This document shows, one piece after another, positions 60,207 to 64,000 of a stretch of DNA of 64,000 nt (position 1 is its first letter; each line of letters opens with the position of its first letter). Both the position numbers and the translations under genes were made by a program. The stretch is from Phycisphaerae bacterium. Lineage in GTDB: Bacteria; Planctomycetota; Phycisphaerae; UBA1845; Fen-1342. Where the stretch lies: contig JANQFV010000037.1 in assembly GCA_028277645.1 (NCBI GenBank), positions 248,001 to 312,000 on the forward strand. The letters are read 5' to 3'. The notes below the pieces were generated by a model. It ran no database searches. It had not been told where the DNA came from and saw only the letters and a list, made by a program, of their open reading frames with translations.

Positions 60207-62090
60207 TTAAGAATTCGTTGCAATCTCGACCATGTCTTCGCTCACACTCTGCGGTACGCGAAGTGTGACGCGCGTTCCCCGCCCTAAAGCGCTTTCGAGT
60301 CTTACCTGCCCCTGCATCGCTTCGACCGCATGCCGCACGATCGACAGACCGAGACCCGTGCCGCGCGCGGTTCCAGTCCGACTCCGCTGCACCTGGAAGA
60401 ACCGCTCGAATACACGCTCCTGGTCTTCACTCGAGATGCCACAGCCGTCATCACTCACTTCGAATTCAACTGCTTCCGCCGTCCGCTTCACGAGCAGTCG
60501 GATATGCCCCCCCGGCTGCGTGTGCTTGATCGCATTGTCCACGAGGTTGTCCAACGCCAGCCGCAGCAGGTGCATATTGGCACGTACCTCCGACAGCCCC
60601 TCCGGCGCGCAGCGCCACTCCCAGTGCAATTGCTTCTCATCGATCGCTTCTGCGAATCGGAACTGGAGTTCATGCGCGACCCGCCGCACCTCGATCCGCT
60701 CCATCTCGAAGCGCTCCGCGGGCGACTCAAGTCGCGACAGGTCCAGCAGATCCGCCACCATCTGCTGCAGCCGGTCGCTGTGCCGATCGATTTTCTGCAG
60801 GAACTCCGCCGCCGCGTCCGGGCTCCCGCCCAGATCCATTGCTAACAATGTCTCCACGCACGCTCTAATCGTAGACAGCGGCGTGCGTAGCTCGTGCGAG
60901 GCGTTGGCCACGAAATCCGTGCGAACCTCGATTGTGCGTTCCAGCTCAGTAATGTCCGTCAGCACCGCCACCCGCCCGATACTCGAATCTGCATCCGGGC
61001 GCGACTCGGCCAAGTCGAGCTGCGTTGCCCGGACCAGCAGGTGCGTAGTCCCTTCAGTCGTCTCGATCTGAATGTACGCGTCCGGCGAGGGCAATCCACC
61101 GGAGGTTTCATCGGCCGCGTCGACCCCCGTAAGGGCTTCCGGCGAGCACGGTGCTTCGAGCAATAGTTGCTGTAGCGCGTGTTCGCGTATGCACGTTTCG
61201 ACCGGCGTACCAATCAGCGTCTGTTCCCCCGTCACCTTTCCACGCAGGTTTAGCAACTTGACCGCCGCCGGGTTGATCAACGCTATGCGACCATCCACGT
61301 CGACCACGATCACGCCTTCGCCCAGATGATCTACCAGCGATTGCAGCATGCGCCGCTGCCGATCGATCGTCTCCATTTGGATCGCCAGTCGGCGCCGGAG
61401 CCCCTCCAGTGCCGTGGACAAGACTGCGATCTCATCGGAACCGTCCGTTCGCAGTTCGGTCGTCAGATCGCCGGCCGAGAGCCGACGCGCCGTACGAATC
61501 ACGCGATGGAACACGCGCCGGCGCATCTGGATGAAAATGAGTGCCACGACCACAGAGGCCAACGCGACGATCACGCCCTCGATGAAAAGGAGTCGCGCCA
61601 CGGCGCCGGGATTCTGCGTGACAGCCCAACACGGCCGCGCCAGCCAGATGACTCCTTCGTCCTGCCCGGCCTGTCCCACGCGTGCCGTGACCATGGCATG
61701 CCAACGCCCGCGCGCGCCCCACTTGCGAATGCCCGACCAGATTCCCTGCTCGCGCCCGCGCAACATCATGGTGTGTCGCGCCATCTGCTCGGCAACGCCG
61801 GCGCCGGTTCCATCGTACAACACGTTCCCCGCGTTACCAAACACGGCCAACTCGACGCCGGAATCGCGCAACATCCCCAGTGTCACGACCACCGCCGAAC
61901 GCCGTACGTCCGGCCAGTCTTCGCTCAGCACGGCACGCACCATCTCCGCCTCGCCCAGCACTTGCTGCATCAGGGCGGCGTCGTTCAGCCGTTGCTGTTC
62001 TCGGGTCACCAGCCAGAAGATCAAACTGCAAGCGGCCACGACCAGCAAGGCGGTAAACAGTACCAGTCGCCGTCGTCCGCTCGCTTCCAT
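60207..62090 (-). CDS. phoR: PhoR-like membrane sensor histidine kinase
   Basis: A 627-residue kinase. The first helix LFTALLVVAACSLIFWLV and second helix IEGVIVALASVVVALIFI flank a periplasmic part of about 135 residues. A HAMP domain (RTARRLSAGDLTTELRTDGS) leads to a PAS domain (DHLGEGVIVVDVDGRIALIN) with a Glu- and Pro-rich insert. The HisKA motif is FVANASHELRTPLSTIRA, with His399 as the phosphorylated residue. The ATPase part has LDNLVDNAIKHTQPGG (N box), VSDDGCGISSEDQERVFERF (G1, F) and RGTGLGLSIVRHAVE (G2). It is 15 bases after phoB. The symbol is inferred from architecture and the nearby pst genes; the signal it senses is not proven. Confidence 0.9.
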   Translation of the reverse strand: MEASGRRRLVLFTALLVVAACSLIFWLVTREQQRLNDAALMQQVLGEAEMVRAVLSEDWPDVRRSAVVVTLGMLRDSGVELAVFGNAGNVLYDGTGAGVAEQMARHTMMLRGREQGIWSGIRKWGARGRWHAMVTARVGQAGQDEGVIWLARPCWAVTQNPGAVARLLFIEGVIVALASVVVALIFIQMRRRVFHRVIRTARRLSAGDLTTELRTDGSDEIAVLSTALEGLRRRLAIQMETIDRQRRMLQSLVDHLGEGVIVVDVDGRIALINPAAVKLLNLRGKVTGEQTLIGTPVETCIREHALQQLLLEAPCSPEALTGVDAADETSGGLPSPDAYIQIETTEGTTHLLVRATQLDLAESRPDADSSIGRVAVLTDITELERTIEVRTDFVANASHELRTPLSTIRACVETLLAMDLGGSPDAAAEFLQKIDRHSDRLQQMVADLLDLSRLESPAERFEMERIEVRRVAHELQFRFAEAIDEKQLHWEWRCAPEGLSEVRANMHLLRLALDNLVDNAIKHTQPGGHIRLLVKRTAEAVEFEVSDDGCGISSEDQERVFERFFQVQRSRTGTARGTGLGLSIVRHAVEAMQGQVRLESALGRGTRVTLRVPQSVSEDMVEIATNS

Positions 62091-62105
62091 CTGGTTCCAG
62101 GAGTG

Positions 62106-62807
62106 TTACGAACCGTTGTCCGAAATGCGAAACGCGTAGCCCACGCCCCGCACCGTGTGAATCGCAGCCGACGCGGCGCCGAGCTTCTTACGCAGCGACG
62201 CAATGTGTACGTCCATCGCGCGATTCGTCACCGCGGCGCCGTGCCCGATCGCCAGATCGATGAGCTGCTCGCGCGTCAGCACACGCCCGCGCGCGCCCAT
62301 CAGCGCCGCCAGGATACGAAACTCCGTCGCCGTCAGATCGAGCTCTTTTCCCTCGACACGCACCTCGTGCCGGCCGTGGTCCAGCACCACCGCGCCCAGT
62401 GACAACACTTCCGGCTGCGATCCAGCCGCCTTCTGGCGGCGCAACACCGCGCTCACGCGTGCCAGCAGCAGCTTCACCGAGAACGGTTTGCGCACATAAT
62501 CATCCGCTCCCAGCGCAAAGCCCACGAGTTCGTCCTCGTCCTCGACTTTCGCCGTCAGCATGATGATCGGCACGGACGCCGTCCGCGCGTCGCGCTTCAG
62601 CCGCTGCGCCACCTCATCACCAGACAGCTTGGGCAGCATGCGATCCAGCACGATCAGATCCGGCGGTTGGCGCGACGCCTCGGCCAGCGCACGCTCTCCG
62701 TCTTCGGCCCGGCGACAACTGTATCCCTCACGTTCGAGGTGATAGCAGACCACGTCTGCCAGATCGATTTCATCTTCGACTACCAGAATGGACGAGCGAG
62801 TTTCCAT
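62106..62807 (-). CDS. phoB: PhoB-like response regulator
   Basis: A 233-residue OmpR/PhoB-family transcription factor. The receiver domain has the acidic pair in ILVVEDEIDLADVV, the phosphorylated Asp55 in LIVLDRMLPKLSG, Thr in IIMLTAK and Lys in DDYVRKPFS. The C-terminal winged helix is ELDLTATEFRILAALMGARG then VLTREQLIDLAIG and DVHIASLRKKLG, ending IHTVRGVGYAF. It is the first gene of phoBR and the likely activator of the pst operon about 7 kb downstream. Upstream, at 62948-62964, there is a weak TTAACA-like pair. Confidence 0.93.
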   Translation of the reverse strand: METRSSILVVEDEIDLADVVCYHLEREGYSCRRAEDGERALAEASRQPPDLIVLDRMLPKLSGDEVAQRLKRDARTASVPIIMLTAKVEDEDELVGFALGADDYVRKPFSVKLLLARVSAVLRRQKAAGSQPEVLSLGAVVLDHGRHEVRVEGKELDLTATEFRILAALMGARGRVLTREQLIDLAIGHGAAVTNRAMDVHIASLRKKLGAASAAIHTVRGVGYAFRISDNGS

Positions 62808-63108
62808 AACGTCACGGCTCCTGCATCCGCGACCGGGGGATTAGACCGCAACCGCTCGCTCATACCCGAATTCCGCCGGAATTCGCGGCGTTCGGGCAGA
62901 GTTCCATCGCGGTGCGCAAACGCAGTGCGCACCAAATGACGGGTGAATGTTAAGGCAGTTTTAGTTAGGCGCTAAGAACGAGCCCGCGATTTGTAAATCA
63001 GACCGCCAGAAAACGGCGGAAGTGCCCCGTCGTGCCACTGTTACTCGAGCAGTGACCTTCTCATTGCAGACAGCATTCAGACAAAGCAATAGCCCGTGCA
63101 AAGGCACA
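62808..63108. other. 301-base spacer upstream of phoB
   Basis: It holds the phoBR promoter. On the minus strand CTAAAA (62959-62964) and TTAACA (62948-62953) are 11 bases apart, as in the pstS upstream repeat, but the first hexamer is a poor match. A separate CGGAATTC palindrome lies near 62875. No gene seen. Confidence 0.4.
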
Positions 63109-63702
63109 CTAATGCTCCAATTCCCCGTCCTGCGCGAGCCGCTTCCCCAGCTTCTCCGCTGCAAATTGAAGCTCGGCGTTATCTCGAATCGATTCTACCC
63201 CCGTCACATCGCCCGCCGCACAAACCCCCAGCCAGTCACACCCCAGGTACGAGGCCGATCGCTCGAGTGCCGTCTCGATCAGGTCACAATTGTCCGCTGC
63301 AGCACCGCCCGACGTCAGCACCGCCGCCATGCGGCGCCCGCTCAAGGAGCAGTTCACCTTCCCCGCCTCGCTGAACTCCACTGTGCAATACAGTCGGTCC
63401 AGCGCGATCTTCAGCAGCCACGACGGCATCCACGCAAACACCGGCGTCGCCCATACAATCGCGTCGGCCTCGTGCAGTTTGCGCAGCACATCCTGCATGT
63501 CATCGTCGATCGCGCACTGATGATCCGAGCCCGCCTCGTCGCAGCAAAAGCATTCCTCGCAACCCACCAGATTGCGGTACTCGGAAAGTTGAATCGTCTC
63601 GGTCCGAGCCCCGGCCGAACGCGCCGCATCCAGCACCATATCCAGCAGAGCTTGCGTATTCCCCCTGGCCCGCGGGCTGCCCTGCACGGCGACGATCTTC
63701 AT
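63109..63702 (-). CDS. NADPH-dependent FMN reductase / flavodoxin-fold protein
   Basis: A 197-residue flavoprotein of the FMN-reductase and iron-sulfur-flavoprotein type. GAGGAG lies five bases before the ATG at 63702. IVAVQGSPRARGNTQALLDM is the FMN phosphate loop; ADAIVWATPVFAWMPSWLLK and LDRLYCTVEF are the other flavin-contact segments, and AAVLTSGGAAADN the third loop. A Cys cluster, GCEECFCCDEAGSDHQC, near residue 50 has the spacing of the compact motif in iron-sulfur flavoproteins, so it may carry a 4Fe-4S cluster or use a thiol. It probably reduces quinones or other small acceptors. Confidence 0.9.
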   Translation of the reverse strand: MKIVAVQGSPRARGNTQALLDMVLDAARSAGARTETIQLSEYRNLVGCEECFCCDEAGSDHQCAIDDDMQDVLRKLHEADAIVWATPVFAWMPSWLLKIALDRLYCTVEFSEAGKVNCSLSGRRMAAVLTSGGAAADNCDLIETALERSASYLGCDWLGVCAAGDVTGVESIRDNAELQFAAEKLGKRLAQDGELEH

Positions 63703-63802
63703 CACGACTCCTCGACCCCCTGGTTTTCCACAATACGCCCGGCGCGCGCAGCTAACCCGACGTCCGGCGTTGCACCCCGCGTTCTGCCGGCCCGGGTGGC
63801 GG

Positions 63803-64000
63803 TTAGCCGAACCGCCCGCGCTCTTTCACCGCCTGGCGCTTGAACAGCGGCTTCTGGAAGCTCTGAATATATCCCTGCGCCTGGAAGTGCGTCAGCACCT
63901 CTTCCACCGTGCCGAACACGCGCGTAGCCGTCTCTGTGATGAACGGCGACGGCTCGGCCTTCGGCTGCCAGACGACGTAAACCTCTTTCGTCGTCTCAAA
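63803..64000 (-). CDS. C-terminal part of a protein cut by the window edge
   Basis: The minus strand is open from the right edge to a TAA at 63803-63805, giving the last 65 codons. They read EVYVVWQPKAEPSPFITETA, then VFGTVEEVLTHFQAQGYIQS and end KPLFKRQAVKERGRFG. The composition and codon use are those of a real gene. I do not recognise the family from this piece. Confidence 0.7.
   Translation of the reverse strand, partial: FETTKEVYVVWQPKAEPSPFITETATRVFGTVEEVLTHFQAQGYIQSFQKPLFKRQAVKERGRFG

Overview
This window looks like chromosome of a high-GC planctomycete, most likely of the Phycisphaerae or a close relative. The evidence is in the proteins. Several exported proteins end in the dockerin-like repeat typical of that group (for example DDINPFVEALTGG at 55676-58561). 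Three proteins carry PEP-CTERM sorting tails, and there is a pseudopilin with a [14 protein letters not shown]-terminus. A sigma factor is paired with a DUF6768 protein, and many lipoproteins and secreted proteins have no close relatives that I recognise. I see no rRNA, tRNA or CRISPR array.

Layout. 1-3692: an S9 peptidase (cut by the window edge) and a POT peptide transporter, a likely peptide-use pair. 4454-13138: a GNAT enzyme, a caspase-like lipoprotein, a HAMP-like membrane protein, a TadG/vWA protein, a membrane-anchored unknown and a GH16-like secreted protein. 13185-16723: an ADP-ribosylglycohydrolase coupled to an acyltransferase-ankyrin fusion, and a small two-gene nucleotidyltransferase module. 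16879-20448: hom-lysC-asd, the aspartate-family amino-acid pathway. 20828-23403: two secreted proteins.

23426-29190 is an accessory patch next to comM. The intact comM gene is followed by two broken copies of its 3' end, lying in the same orientation with cargo between them. The cargo is a serine hydrolase, two unknown membrane proteins and a frameshifted AlpA-type excisionase. I read this as scars of integrative elements that used the end of comM as their target. 29504-40065: an HD-GYP protein, PEP-CTERM proteins, a GH9 plus polysaccharide-deacetylase pair, a large lipoprotein, and the ECF sigma/DUF6768 pair. The large lipoprotein is flanked by two nearly identical genes for a 22-residue hydrophobic peptide, each with a strong ribosome binding site; these appear undescribed. 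40384-50236: a TPR protein, an enolase-superfamily enzyme coupled to a phosphate-binding-type lipoprotein, asparaginyl-tRNA synthetase, a GIDE-LemA fusion, a Tat-exported oxidoreductase, a second GNAT and an M14 peptidase lipoprotein.

50356-62807 is a phosphate block on the minus strand. pstS-pstC-pstA-pstB-phoU has a TTAACA-type repeat pair upstream that may bind a PhoB/PhoP-like regulator, and phoB-phoR lies about 5 kb further upstream. Between them are a pseudopilin and a 961-residue secreted protein. That protein has PstS-like signatures in PstS order and a dockerin-like tail, so it may be an extracellular or surface phosphate-binding protein. The window ends with a flavin reductase and a gene cut by the edge.
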